Assembly: GCF_913060805.1 (NCBI RefSeq)
Contig: NZ_CAJXTC010000021.1
Location: forward strand, 1 to 64,000
Length of the DNA: 64,000 nucleotides
Origin: an uncultured Draconibacterium sp.
GTDB lineage: Bacteria > Bacteroidota > Bacteroidia > Bacteroidales > Prolixibacteraceae
Direction of reading: 5' to 3'
How positions within the stretch are numbered: position 1 is the first letter of the stretch; each line of letters starts with the position of its first letter. The notes under the pieces were generated by a model. The model was not told the origin of the DNA, did no database searches, and worked only from the letters and a program-made list of their open reading frames with translations. A program made the position numbers and the translations under genes. Of this stretch, positions 26,133-35,463 are shown piece by piece.

Positions 26133-27335
26133 ATGCCGACAGTATCAGACCGAGGAAGGATAATGCCTGATTCCCCAATCAGGAAATTAGCTCCGTTAGC
26201 TCATGAAGCTAAAGAGAAAGGGGTTAAAGTGTTCCATTTAAACATCGGACAGCCCGATTTGCCTACACCTCCTGAAGCACTGGCGGCCATCCGGTCGATC
26301 GACCGGGAAATTTTAGAATATACTCCGAGTGAAGGAATTTTATCGTTCCGTCAGAAACTGGCGAAATATTATCACAAATTTGATATTGATGTAACTGCCG
26401 ATGATATCATTGTTACATCGGGAGGTAGCGAGGCGGTAACCTTTGCTTTTATGAGCTGTCTCGACCCGGGCGACGAAATTATTGTACCTGAACCGGCGTA
26501 TGCCAACTACGAAGCTTTCGCAATTGTGGCCGGAGCTAAGATTAAATCGATTCCGGGCGACATTGAGGAAGGATTTGTATTACCTGATATCGAAGAATTC
26601 GAGAAGCTGATCACCCCAAAAACCAAGGGGATAATGATCTGCAACCCGAATAACCCAACCGGATATTTATATACGCAGCAGGAAATGAATGCCATTCGCG
26701 ACCTGGTGAAAAAATACGACCTGTATTTGTTTTCCGATGAGGTTTACCGCGAGTTTTGTTACACTGGCGCTCCTTATATTTCTGCGTTTCACCTGGAAGG
26801 AATTGAGCAGAATGTTGTATTGGTCGACTCTGTATCGAAGCGTTACAGCGAATGTGGTTTGCGGATTGGTGCACTGATCACCAAAAATGCAGCCGTGAAG
26901 AAAAATGTGATGAAGTTTTGCCAGGCACGTTTGAGTCCGCCACTTATCGGGCAAATTGCTGCCGAAGCTTCGTTGGATGCCGATCCGGAATACATGCTGA
27001 ATAATTACAACGAGTATGTTCAGCGACGAAAGTTTTTGATCGACGGGCTGAACCGAATTGATGGTGTGTATTCGCCAATTCCGATGGGAGCATTTTATAC
27101 TGTGGCACGTTTACCGGTTGACAATGCTGATAAATTTTGTGCGTGGTTATTATCCGATTTTCAGTACGAAGGACAGACTGTGTTTCTGGCACCCGCTTCG
27201 GGCTTTTATACCGGCTCCGATAAAGGGCAGGATGAAGTACGAATTGCTTATGTGCTGAACAAAAAAGATTTGGCCGTTTGTTTGAAGATTTTAACTGAGG
27301 CGCTAAAAGTTTATCCGGGAAGAAAATCGCGTTAA
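26133..27335 (+). CDS. Pyridoxal phosphate-dependent class I/II aminotransferase
   Basis: 400-aa fold-type I transaminase, probably aspartate/aromatic-type. PLP lysine is in VDSVSKRYSECGLRIG, with NPNNPTGY and SDEVYREF contributing ring and phosphate contacts, and the C-terminal arginine in DEVRIAYV. LNIGQPDLPTPPEA is the usual N-terminal arm. The serine-rich context SVSKRYSECGLR differs slightly from classical SxSKxxxxxGxRxG but keeps the lysine and the final arginine. It neighbours ald and dapL in an amino-acid region, but the precise substrate is not resolved. Confidence 0.9.
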   Translation: MPTVSDRGRIMPDSPIRKLAPLAHEAKEKGVKVFHLNIGQPDLPTPPEALAAIRSIDREILEYTPSEGILSFRQKLAKYYHKFDIDVTADDIIVTSGGSEAVTFAFMSCLDPGDEIIVPEPAYANYEAFAIVAGAKIKSIPGDIEEGFVLPDIEEFEKLITPKTKGIMICNPNNPTGYLYTQQEMNAIRDLVKKYDLYLFSDEVYREFCYTGAPYISAFHLEGIEQNVVLVDSVSKRYSECGLRIGALITKNAAVKKNVMKFCQARLSPPLIGQIAAEASLDADPEYMLNNYNEYVQRRKFLIDGLNRIDGVYSPIPMGAFYTVARLPVDNADKFCAWLLSDFQYEGQTVFLAPASGFYTGSDKGQDEVRIAYVLNKKDLAVCLKILTEALKVYPGRKSR

Positions 27336-27364
27336 GATTAAGAATAGAAGAACGATTAAAGCAT

Positions 27365-27397
27365 AAAAAAACCGGACTGGGAACAGTCCGGTTTTTT
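27365..27397. terminator. Bidirectional terminator between aminotransferase and dapL
   Basis: ACCGGACTG (27371-27379) and CAGTCCGGT (27384-27392) with a GGAA loop, flanked by A and T tracts. Between convergent genes. Confidence 0.92.
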
Positions 27398-27414
27398 CTT
27401 TATATGATCTATTG

Positions 27415-28644
27415 TTACGCTAAGTTCTTAACACGTTCCATCGCTTCCAGCACATTTTCCCTGTCGGCAAAAGCTGAAAAACGGAAATAACCTTCACCTG
27501 CAGGACCAAAACCGGATCCCGGAGTTCCAACCAAATTTGCTTCGTTTAGTACTTTATCGAAAAAGTCCCACGATGTCATGTCGTTTTTGGTTTTCACCCA
27601 AACGTAAGGCGCATTTACACCACCGTAAACTTCGTAGCCAATTTCTGCCAGACTTTCACGCATAATTTTGGCATTCTCCAGGTAGTAAGCAATTACTTCT
27701 TCCACCTCTTTTTTACCTTCTTCGGTATAGATGGCAGCTGCTGCTTTCTGAACAGGGTAAGAAACGCCGTTGAATTTGGTCGATTGACGACGGTTCCATA
27801 ATGTTTTTACCTGGTGCGCTTTTCCTTCTGAATCGTAAGCTACCAACTCGTTTGGAATAACGGTAATGGCGCAACGTGTTCCGGTAAAACCTGCTGTTTT
27901 TGAGAAACTGCGGAATTCGATGGCAACTTTTTTGGCACCTTCAATTTCGTAAATCGAACGTGGAATTCCATCTTCGGTGATAAAAGCTTCATAGGCCGCA
28001 TCGTAAAGGATGATCGCATTTTTTTCGATAGCATAATCAACCCACTTTTTCAATTCTTCTTTTGAAGCTACTGTTCCTGTTGGATTGTTTGGGTAGCAAA
28101 GGAAAATCAGATCAGGAGTTTCCGTTGGAAGCTCAGGAATAAAGCCATTCTCTTTTGTACAAGGCATGTAAATTATTCCTTCGTAATGACCGTTTGCCTG
28201 GCATGTGCCTGTTTTTCCGCTCATTACCGTTGTGTCGGCATAAACCGGGTAAACCGGGTCGCAAATTGCAATTTTATTGTCGTTGCCAAAAATTTCCTGA
28301 ATATTTCCGGTGTCGCATTTCGAGCCGTCAGAAACAAAAATCTCATCAGCAGAAATATCGATACCTTTTTCCTGGTACGAGTGTTTTGCAATGGCTTCGC
28401 GCAGGAAAGCGTATCCTTGTTCCGGTCCGTAACCTTTAAAAGTTTCGCCTTTGGCCATTTCGTCAACGCCTTCGTGAAAAGCTTTTACAACACTGGGAAC
28501 CAATGGTTGGGTAACATCGCCGATACCCATTTTAATTACTTTTTTATCGGGATTGGCATCGATAAATTCGCTCACTCTACGTCCAATTTCCGGGAAAAGA
28601 TACCCCGCCTGAAGTTTCAGGTAATTCTCGTTAATTTTTGCCAT
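27415..28644 (-). CDS. dapL: LL-diaminopimelate aminotransferase
   Basis: Converts tetrahydrodipicolinate directly to LL-diaminopimelate, bypassing the succinylase/acetylase routes of lysine and peptidoglycan precursor synthesis. The 409 aa match DapL length. PLP lysine is in [16 protein letters not shown], and the DapL-typical motif [12 protein letters not shown] and [15 protein letters not shown] are clear. It is divergent from the DapF homologue 380 bp away, a functional partner if that protein is active. Highly confident. Confidence 0.96.
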   Translation of the reverse strand: MAKINENYLKLQAGYLFPEIGRRVSEFIDANPDKKVIKMGIGDVTQPLVPSVVKAFHEGVDEMAKGETFKGYGPEQGYAFLREAIAKHSYQEKGIDISADEIFVSDGSKCDTGNIQEIFGNDNKIAICDPVYPVYADTTVMSGKTGTCQANGHYEGIIYMPCTKENGFIPELPTETPDLIFLCYPNNPTGTVASKEELKKWVDYAIEKNAIILYDAAYEAFITEDGIPRSIYEIEGAKKVAIEFRSFSKTAGFTGTRCAITVIPNELVAYDSEGKAHQVKTLWNRRQSTKFNGVSYPVQKAAAAIYTEEGKKEVEEVIAYYLENAKIMRESLAEIGYEVYGGVNAPYVWVKTKNDMTSWDFFDKVLNEANLVGTPGSGFGPAGEGYFRFSAFADRENVLEAMERVKNLA

Positions 28645-29023
28645 ATCTGTCTATTTTATAATGTTTTCCAAATTGGAGCGTAAAGATAAAAAAAACTATC
28701 GGCAAGTATTTTTACGGCGAATTCGTTTGTGGTTATTTAGATTAATTTAATGCATGGTTGTTTTAAGGTGACTTCGTAAAATTACGTGGCGTAAAATTAC
28801 GAAATATGACTCCATACCGTTGGGCTGAATCTTGCCTTTTGTTTTTACTCCCGGCCACTAAAGGGGAGCAGGGCAAGTCCCCTTTAGGGGATTCAGGGGT
28901 AAATTGAAATACGAGTTTCGTTTCTAAACAGAGAGCTCAATTGTTTTGTATCGATGAAAAAAGTTTCGGATAATTCCAGAATTGCCTCGGGTTTGATACA
29001 TTTGCCCAAACAATAACTCAATT
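28645..29023. other. Long dapL/dapF-like intergenic region
   Basis: 379 bp with no plausible gene. It holds a direct repeat of CGTAAAATTACG (28775-28786 and 28790-28801), a 10-bp inverted repeat CTAAAGGGGA/TCCCCTTTAG (28858-28867 with 28878-28887), and a -7 element TACATTTG (28997-29004) for the + strand gene. The inverted repeat and following AGGGGATTCAGGGG resemble a dispersed Bacteroidota intergenic repeat. Confidence 0.6.
28997..29004 (+). promoter_or_regulatory. -7 promoter element for the DapF-like gene
   Basis: TACATTTG, a perfect TAnnTTTG, 20 nt upstream of the ATG; no good -33 box. Confidence 0.45.
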
Positions 29024-29887
29024 ATGCAAAACTTCTTTGTAAAGTCACACGGCCTGGGGAACGATTATATCGTTTTAAACCAGGATGAGATAACTTTTGA
29101 ATTAACAGAAAAAGCTATAATTCGTATTTGCGATGTTCACTTTGGAATTGGCTCCGACGGTATTCTTTTAAAGGTGCCGAGCGAGAAAGCAGATTTTGGT
29201 TTGCGTATTCTGAATCCCGATGGTTCGGAAGCCGAAAAAAGCGGAAATGGCCTGCGGATTTTTGCCAAGTATTTGTACGATTATGGTTTTGCCCAATCAA
29301 AATCATTCAGCATAGAAACACCCGGCGGACTGGTGCGAGCTGAGGTAATTGAGGAGAAAAACAACAAAGCTTTTACCATAAAAGTGGACATGGGAAAAGC
29401 GATTTTCGAATCGAAAAAAATACCTGTTATTTGCGAAAAAGAGGAATGCATTGGTGAGACGCTGGAACTGGAATACCGCGGATACGAAATAAATTGTGTG
29501 TCGGTTGGCAATCCGCATTGTGTGGTTTTAAAAGATGAACTGGATGAAAAGGAAATAAAAACTTTCGGACCGCAGATTGAGACAAATCCGATGTTTCCGA
29601 ACCGCATAAATGTACAGTTTGCAAAAGTGGTTTCGCCAAACGAAGTGGAAGTGATGATTTGGGAGCGCGGCGCCGGTTGGACACTGGCATCAGGAAGTTC
29701 GTCGTGTGCAGTGGCTTGCACGGTAGTAAAACGAGGATTGACAGAACGAAACCTCACCATAAAAATGCCGGGTGGAAATCTGGCCATTGAAATTGATGAA
29801 GACTGGGAAATCCGAATGACCGGCGAAGTTCGCGAAATTGGATCAGGAACATTGGGTGCTGAATTAATAGAAGATTTGGAACTATGA
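29024..29887 (+). CDS. dapF: Diaminopimelate epimerase homologue with both catalytic Cys replaced
   Basis: 287 aa aligning along its whole length with DapF (HGLGNDYIVL, HFGIGSDGILL, NPDGSEAE, GNPHCVV, ERGAG). Canonical DapF uses two cysteines as acid and base. Here both are serine: Ser73 in EKSGNGLR (normally xCGNGxR) and Ser223 in LASGSSSCA (normally ACGSGA). The conserved Glu after ERGAG is Trp219, while His165 in GNPHC is kept. The changes are in-frame and the protein is otherwise intact, so it looks like a functionally diverged clade member. It may not perform LL-to-meso epimerisation by the known mechanism. It overlaps the deacetylase gene by 4 bp. Confidence 0.82.
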   Translation: MQNFFVKSHGLGNDYIVLNQDEITFELTEKAIIRICDVHFGIGSDGILLKVPSEKADFGLRILNPDGSEAEKSGNGLRIFAKYLYDYGFAQSKSFSIETPGGLVRAEVIEEKNNKAFTIKVDMGKAIFESKKIPVICEKEECIGETLELEYRGYEINCVSVGNPHCVVLKDELDEKEIKTFGPQIETNPMFPNRINVQFAKVVSPNEVEVMIWERGAGWTLASGSSSCAVACTVVKRGLTERNLTIKMPGGNLAIEIDEDWEIRMTGEVREIGSGTLGAELIEDLEL

Positions 29888-30654
29888 GAACACTTTTGAT
29901 AGTATTGCTGACTGTTTTTGCACTCAGCTCAAGCGCACAGTTTAAATGGCCAAACGGTGCTAAAGCGGCTGTCGTTTTTACCTACGACGATGGATTGGAT
30001 TGCCATTTGGATGTTGCCGTGCCGCAATTGGACGAGTTCGGTTTAAAAGGAACGTTTTTCTGCACCGGCAATTCTCCAAGTTTATATAACCGAACCGAAG
30101 AGTGGCGTGCCATTACAAAACGAGGCCACGAGTTGGGAAACCACACCTTGTTTCACCCCTGCGACGGAACCGGGCAGGATTGGGTAAAACCCGAGTACGA
30201 TCTGAGAACATACACGCCCGACCAAATTGTTGCCGAGTTAAAAACTGCCAACACTTTATTAAAAGCAATCGATGGAAATACTGATCGATCATACGGCTAC
30301 ACCTGTAGTCATTTTGTGGCCAACGGAGTGGATTTTACCGATTCAGTAAAAAATATATTTGTAGCTGCGCGTTGCGATGGCTCAATCCCGGAGACGATGG
30401 ATGGATATAAAACTTGGAAAACACCAAGTTTTATGTCAGTTGATCCGCAGGTTGACGACCTGATTGCAAAAATTGAGGAAGCCAAAGCGAATGGAACAAT
30501 TGTGGTATTTATGTTTCACAGTGTGGGCGGTGGTTATTTAAATACCGCAGCAGATGTACACAAACAACTGCTGCAGTATGTAAGCGAAAACAGCGATGAT
30601 CTTTACAGCGACTCTTTTATAAACGTAATGAAGTACGTGAAAGAAAATCAGTGA
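29884..30654 (+). CDS. Secreted polysaccharide deacetylase (NodB domain)
   Basis: 256 aa with a signal peptide (MRTLLIVLLTVFALSSSAQ). The NodB homology domain has the motif-1 aspartates in VFTYDDGLD, the metal histidines in GNHTLFHPC, and the motif-5 histidine region in MFHSVGG. A CE4-type metal-dependent deacetylase is likely. Translation is coupled to the DapF-like gene by a 4-bp ATGA overlap. Substrate could be peptidoglycan or an extracellular polysaccharide; not resolved from sequence. Confidence 0.88.
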   Translation: MRTLLIVLLTVFALSSSAQFKWPNGAKAAVVFTYDDGLDCHLDVAVPQLDEFGLKGTFFCTGNSPSLYNRTEEWRAITKRGHELGNHTLFHPCDGTGQDWVKPEYDLRTYTPDQIVAELKTANTLLKAIDGNTDRSYGYTCSHFVANGVDFTDSVKNIFVAARCDGSIPETMDGYKTWKTPSFMSVDPQVDDLIAKIEEAKANGTIVVFMFHSVGGGYLNTAADVHKQLLQYVSENSDDLYSDSFINVMKYVKENQ

Positions 30655-32838
30655 TTAAATTTCCAGATTCGAAATTTCTTCGGTTACCTGGTAGTCGTAT
30701 TCCGGGTATTCGTACATGGCCATCCGTGGTTCGGTGTGCCCAATGGTGTAGCCGTAAACGCCGTCGTAATCTTCGCGGTTTTCACCCATTTCTTCCAGCT
30801 GTTCCAGGTATTCGTCGAGCGATTTTGATTCGATGACAATTACTTTTCCCATTTTATGAATAATCGGACTGTGGACGCGCGTAGGGTCGTGGTCGAATTC
30901 CAAAATTCGTCGGCCATAGCGTGTAATTCCTATGGTCCTGAAAGTCATACTTTTTCCCACTCCCGGCAAATTCAGGATGCTTCGGTCGGTAGATAAAAAA
31001 GGCAGTTGCGTTTCTCTGTGCAGGAATTTGATATTCTCTACAATTTTTGAAGGATGAACCAAAAGATGTTGCGCAAAATCCATGTCTTTCTCAGGTATCG
31101 TCCCAAAGATCTTTTCTTCCATTCGTTCCTGCATCAGGCGCGAATTCGGAGTAAAGTTGCTTTTGTTTTCTTTAAACCCTTTTACGGTAAACGTGTAATA
31201 CGAAAGCACTCCGATTTCATTCAGAACCTGGCGGAGTTTTACGCTGTGTCCGCGTCGTGAAGCTGCGGTGGTAAAAACTTCCTGGTTGGTAACTGCCCAT
31301 CCCGATTCAAGTAGTATCTGAACGGCCTGTTTTGATTCTGAGGTTATTTCCATTGGCGACTGGAAGTGCGCCTGAATAACAAACTGTTTTATGCCTGCCG
31401 TTTTTGCTTTCTTTTTAAATGTAGAAAGAACTTTGCAAAGATCGGGAGTTATACGTTGTGGCAAATAAGCCGGCAACCGCGTTCCTATTCTGATTCGTAC
31501 AATTTCTGCATATTTTTTTCCTTCTGCACGCGATTTATTGTCCTCGATTTTTGCCAAAGCCATGTTGTAAACGGCGTCGAGAATTTGTTTCAGGTTTTTA
31601 TCGCTGCTCATTAAAGCGTCGCCTCCGGTTATCAGAATGTCGCGAAGTTGGGCGTCGTTTCTAAAATAATCGAGTAATTCGGGCAGGCGCTCTTTCCACG
31701 ATTTTTCAGGTTTCAACTTGTCGAGATTAAAATTGTAACGCCCGCTCTGAAAATCATACATCCGTTGGCAGCTGGCACATAAACCACCACAGGCACGGCC
31801 AACCGTATCGGGAATAAAAATGGCAACTTTTGGGTAGCGCCGGTGAATATTGTGCGACGGCAGAAGCCAGCCCGCAGCATTTGGCTCGCCGGGTTTTACT
31901 TTGTCTTCCTTCTCCCAAGCAACAATTTTTCCAAACTCCTCAACCAGTTGTTTACTGTAAATCACATAACAGCGCATGGCCATGTCGGCACCAACAACAT
32001 AATCTGGTATGTATGAATTTAACAGCGACAAATAATACGGATTTACAAAAAACGGAATGCCTTTTCTCCGGGCTTTTTTCAGCACTTTCATCGTTTCTTC
32101 GGTAAGCGTGTAGTCGAGCATTTCGTTTAGCAATTCCGGAGAACGAATGGCAAAACGCAGATGAAAATTACTATCCAGCCACCATTCATTCATCAGCTTT
32201 TCTTTTTCGGCAAAACTTAAACCCGATTCGAACGAATATCTTTTGCTTGAAATGTCGCCATTGTCGATTTTTTCGATCAAAATCCGGATGATCCGCTTTT
32301 TGTTTTCTTGCCGCAAATCTTCCACCACCGGATTAAGTCCCGAAGGATATTTTTGCATCCAATTTTCTACATGGTTTTTAGTTGGGTGTGTTCGAATTTG
32401 TGTATCATTTAACTGCCGAAACAGTTGCAGCATGTCTTCGAAAAAAGCCGGTTCTGCTCCGCTGATTCCTTTATGCGTTGCCAGCCAAAGCACTTTAAAC
32501 GGATTTGTTTGTGCCAATTGCCCGCCAATATTCTGGTCGGGAAATTCTTTGCCGGCATTGTCGATATAATCCAGAATACGAATAGCCGCCAGATCTTGCC
32601 AGGAGAGTTTTTCCGCCAGTTCTTCATCAGCCGATGTACCCCGGTAATAACTTTCGGCAGCCGGATTGCGTTTTAAAATGGGCAAAACCCAGTTGCGCAA
32701 AGCTTCGTGAATTTCAACTACGTTGTTTGCATTTCGGACAATTTTTTCGAGCACCGGATTTTCGGCCAATAATTTTTGAAGAATTTTTCGTGCGCGTACG
32801 GAGATTCCAACCTTGTCCCAAAAAGCAATTGAATCCAT
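30655..32838 (-). CDS. KamA-like (lysine 2,3-aminomutase family) radical SAM protein
   Basis: 727 aa, much longer than the roughly 420-aa KamA. The radical SAM cluster motif is CGGLCASC (CxxxCxxC) in GRACGGLCASCQRM. Downstream, LITGGDALMSSD matches the KamA-family GGDPLM loop. The lysine in NLPGVGKSM falls where KamA binds PLP (PGGGGK). About 350 residues precede the SAM core and have no domain I recognise; they contain a KamA-like helical region and the PNAAGWLLPSHN segment. Likely an adenosylmethionine/PLP-dependent aminomutase or relative. It is convergent with the deacetylase gene, 0 bp apart, so not co-transcribed. Confidence 0.85.
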   Translation of the reverse strand: MDSIAFWDKVGISVRARKILQKLLAENPVLEKIVRNANNVVEIHEALRNWVLPILKRNPAAESYYRGTSADEELAEKLSWQDLAAIRILDYIDNAGKEFPDQNIGGQLAQTNPFKVLWLATHKGISGAEPAFFEDMLQLFRQLNDTQIRTHPTKNHVENWMQKYPSGLNPVVEDLRQENKKRIIRILIEKIDNGDISSKRYSFESGLSFAEKEKLMNEWWLDSNFHLRFAIRSPELLNEMLDYTLTEETMKVLKKARRKGIPFFVNPYYLSLLNSYIPDYVVGADMAMRCYVIYSKQLVEEFGKIVAWEKEDKVKPGEPNAAGWLLPSHNIHRRYPKVAIFIPDTVGRACGGLCASCQRMYDFQSGRYNFNLDKLKPEKSWKERLPELLDYFRNDAQLRDILITGGDALMSSDKNLKQILDAVYNMALAKIEDNKSRAEGKKYAEIVRIRIGTRLPAYLPQRITPDLCKVLSTFKKKAKTAGIKQFVIQAHFQSPMEITSESKQAVQILLESGWAVTNQEVFTTAASRRGHSVKLRQVLNEIGVLSYYTFTVKGFKENKSNFTPNSRLMQERMEEKIFGTIPEKDMDFAQHLLVHPSKIVENIKFLHRETQLPFLSTDRSILNLPGVGKSMTFRTIGITRYGRRILEFDHDPTRVHSPIIHKMGKVIVIESKSLDEYLEQLEEMGENREDYDGVYGYTIGHTEPRMAMYEYPEYDYQVTEEISNLEI

Positions 32839-32997
32839 GGCGTAAGTTTTTTTAGTAAAGTTGTCGGATCATTTAAGTTACGAAAAATCGGCCTGAAATC
32901 AAAGGAAAGGCGATTATGAATACGAATGCCTGTGTGAAACTTTTGCCTTGAAAATCAAAATATTATGCCGTTGTGAGCGCAATTTGTTGAATTCGAT

Positions 32998-33005
32998 TAT
33001 CTTTG
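32998..33005 (+). promoter_or_regulatory. -7 promoter element for era
   Basis: TATCTTTG, perfect TAnnTTTG, 66 nt before the era ATG. The -33 TTG candidates are at 8, 11 or 24 nt spacing, none ideal. Confidence 0.45.
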
Positions 33006-33070
33006 TGCCGATTTTTTAGAAAATAACAGAGAATTCCCGCAAGGGAAGGAACACCTAATAGTTTGAAATA

Positions 33071-33955
33071 ATGGCACATAAAGCAGGATTTGTGAACATT
33101 GTTGGCAACCCGAATGTGGGTAAATCAACAATTATGAATGCACTGGTAGGCGAAAAACTGTCTATCATCACCCAAAAGATGCAAACCACGCGCCACCGCA
33201 TTAAAGGCATAGTAAGTGGCGAAGATTTCCAGATTGTTTATTCCGATACTCCCGGTATTCTGAAGCCCAGTTATAAACTTCAGGAATCGATGATGAAGTT
33301 TGTTGATACAGCTTTGATCGATGCCGACGTGATTCTTTTTGTTACCGATGTTAAAGAAAAGGTGGACAAAAATCCGGTGTACATCGAGAAAGTACGTAAG
33401 TCGAACATGCCGGTTATCGTGTTGCTGAATAAGATCGATCTGTCGAACCAGGAAGAAGTATTAAAACTTTACGATCACTGGTCGAACACTTTTCCGGGAG
33501 CGGATGTTTTCCCGATTTCGGCGCTGGAAAAATTCAATATCGAACCTATTTTCGATCGTATTTTGGATCACTTGCCCGAAGGTCCGGCCTTTTTCTCGAA
33601 AGACCAATTAACCGACCGTAACGAGCGCTTTTTTATGCAGGAAATTATTCGCGAGAAAATTCTTTTGCATTATCAAAAAGAAATTCCATACTCGGTTGAA
33701 GTGGAAGTTGAAGAGTTTAAAGAAGAGGAGAAAATTATCAATATCCGTACGGTAATTTATGTTTCGCGCGATAGCCAGAAGGGAATTATCATCGGTCATC
33801 AGGGAAAAAGTATAAAACGTGTGGGAACAGAAGCACGTGCTGATGCAGAAGAATTTTTCGACAAGAAAATTTTCCTCGAATTGTATGTGAAGGTAGCCAA
33901 AGACTGGCGCGAAAAAGACGGTCAGTTGAAACAATTTGGATACGATAAATTTTAA
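33071..33955 (+). CDS. era: GTPase Era
   Basis: Essential GTPase that binds the 3' end of 16S rRNA and assists 30S assembly. 294 aa: an N-terminal GTPase domain with P-loop GNPNVGKST (12-20), DTPG switch II (YSDTPGIL) and NKID specificity motif, then a C-terminal KH domain with GIIIGHQGKSIKRVG. Length and layout are standard. Der, another ribosome-assembly GTPase, follows 129 bp downstream; the two are often adjacent in Bacteroidota. Confidence 0.97.
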   Translation: MAHKAGFVNIVGNPNVGKSTIMNALVGEKLSIITQKMQTTRHRIKGIVSGEDFQIVYSDTPGILKPSYKLQESMMKFVDTALIDADVILFVTDVKEKVDKNPVYIEKVRKSNMPVIVLLNKIDLSNQEEVLKLYDHWSNTFPGADVFPISALEKFNIEPIFDRILDHLPEGPAFFSKDQLTDRNERFFMQEIIREKILLHYQKEIPYSVEVEVEEFKEEEKIINIRTVIYVSRDSQKGIIIGHQGKSIKRVGTEARADAEEFFDKKIFLELYVKVAKDWREKDGQLKQFGYDKF

Positions 33956-33958
33956 AAA

Positions 33959-33981
33959 GTCAGAAGACGGAAGACCGGAGT
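33959..33981. repeat. GTCAGAAG-CGG-AGACCG-AG repeat, copy 1
   Basis: Starts 3 bp after the era stop. The copy after der (35401) matches at 20 of the first 23 positions. Similar GTCGGAAG-type repeats occur downstream of genes in related genomes. Confidence 0.5.
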
Positions 33982-34009
33982 AGGATGTATTTTAAAAAGC
34001 TATCCTTAG

Positions 34010-34066
34010 CCCCGACTTTCAAGTCGGGGAGAAATTGAAGCCTCCGGTTAAAATGGGCTTTAGCCC
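34010..34066. repeat. Paired hairpins between era and der
   Basis: CCCCGACTT/AAGTCGGGG (34010-34018 with 34021-34029) and GGGCTTTAGCCC (34055-34066). Together they look like a dispersed repeat with two stems; the first may attenuate era-der readthrough. Confidence 0.55.
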
Positions 34067-34084
34067 TTAAAAAGATTAGAAAAA

Positions 34085-35395
34085 ATGAGCAGCAGAATAG
34101 TAGCTATAGTAGGACGCCCGAATGTTGGGAAATCAACACTGTTTAACCGTTTGATAGAACAGCGAAAAGCCATTGTTGACGAAACGGCAGGGGTTACCCG
34201 CGACCGTAATTACGGAAAAGGTGAGTGGATTGGCGTTGAATATTCGGTGATTGACACCGGAGGTTATGTGGTTAACTCGGAGGATGTTTTTGAAGCCGAG
34301 ATCAACAAACAAGTGCATTTGGCCATTGATGAGGCTGATGTAATTATGTTCGTGGTTGACGTGGAAGCCGGAATTACCGATCTGGATGATGCCATTGCGA
34401 ATATTTTACGTCGCAGCAAAAAGGAGATCGTTCTGGTTGTAAACAAAGTTGATAACCACAATAGAATTCTGGACGCACAGGAATTTTACGGATTGGGATT
34501 GGGCGAAATTTATTGTGTTTCGTCGATGACCGGAAGTGGAACCGGCGATATGCTGGACGCCCTGGTTGCCAAATTCCCGAATCGTGATTCGTTGGAAGAA
34601 GAGCACGAATTGCCTCACCTATCGGTTGTGGGACGCCCAAATGTGGGTAAATCGTCGTTTATTAATGCTTTAATTGGCGAAGACCGCAACATTGTTACCG
34701 ATGTTGCCGGAACAACACGCGATTCCATTCATACCCGATACAATAAGTTTGGCCACGATTTTATGATCGTTGACACTGCCGGACTCCGCAAAAAAGGTAA
34801 AGTAAGCGAAGACCTTGAGTTTTACTCGGTTTTGCGTTCGGTACGTACCATCGAAAATTCGGATGTTTGTTTGTTGCTGATCGATGCCACACGCGGCGTT
34901 GAAGCACAGGATATGAACATCCTGAACTTGATCATAAAAAACAAAAAGGGTGTAGTTATTTTGGTGAATAAGTGGGATTTGGTTGACAAAGATACCATGA
35001 CCACCAAAAAAATGACGGAAGAAATTCACGACCGTTTGGCACCGTTTACCGATGTGCCGATCATCTTTATTTCGGCACTAACAAAACAACGTGTGCACAA
35101 AGCGTTGGAGGTTGCCATGGAGGTTCACGAAAACCGCAAGCAGCGTATTAAAACTTCGGAATTGAACCAGGTATTACTCGAAGCAATTGAAGAATACGGG
35201 CCTCCATCAGTAAAAGGTAAATACATAAAAATTAAGTATTGTACGCAGTTGCCATCGCCAACACCGGCGTTTGCATTATTTGCCAACTTGCCGCAATACA
35301 TTAAAGAGCCGTATAAAAGGTATATCGAAAACCAGTTGCGCGATAACTTTAATCTTACCGGTGTACCGATTCAAATTTATTTCAGACAGAAATAA
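34085..35395 (+). CDS. der: Ribosome-associated GTPase Der (EngA)
   Basis: Double-GTPase required for 50S assembly. 436 aa with two tandem G domains, each starting with a P-loop: GRPNVGKST (10-18) and a second GRPNVGKSS near residue 185. Both G3 motifs (DTGG and DTAG) and G4 motifs (NKVD and NKWD) are intact, and the C-terminal KH-like domain carries the RIKTSELN...KYCTQ region. Standard length. Confident. Confidence 0.97.
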   Translation: MSSRIVAIVGRPNVGKSTLFNRLIEQRKAIVDETAGVTRDRNYGKGEWIGVEYSVIDTGGYVVNSEDVFEAEINKQVHLAIDEADVIMFVVDVEAGITDLDDAIANILRRSKKEIVLVVNKVDNHNRILDAQEFYGLGLGEIYCVSSMTGSGTGDMLDALVAKFPNRDSLEEEHELPHLSVVGRPNVGKSSFINALIGEDRNIVTDVAGTTRDSIHTRYNKFGHDFMIVDTAGLRKKGKVSEDLEFYSVLRSVRTIENSDVCLLLIDATRGVEAQDMNILNLIIKNKKGVVILVNKWDLVDKDTMTTKKMTEEIHDRLAPFTDVPIIFISALTKQRVHKALEVAMEVHENRKQRIKTSELNQVLLEAIEEYGPPSVKGKYIKIKYCTQLPSPTPAFALFANLPQYIKEPYKRYIENQLRDNFNLTGVPIQIYFRQK

Positions 35396-35400
35396 AGGGA

Positions 35401-35427
35401 GTCAGAAGTCGGGAGACCGAAGTCAGG
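35401..35427. repeat. GTCAGAAG-CGG-AGACCG-AG repeat, copy 2
   Basis: Begins 5 bp after the der stop; matches the post-era copy at 33959. Confidence 0.5.
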
Positions 35428-35463
35428 AAATTCCATTTGAATTTATTTCAGGTGGAATTTTTT

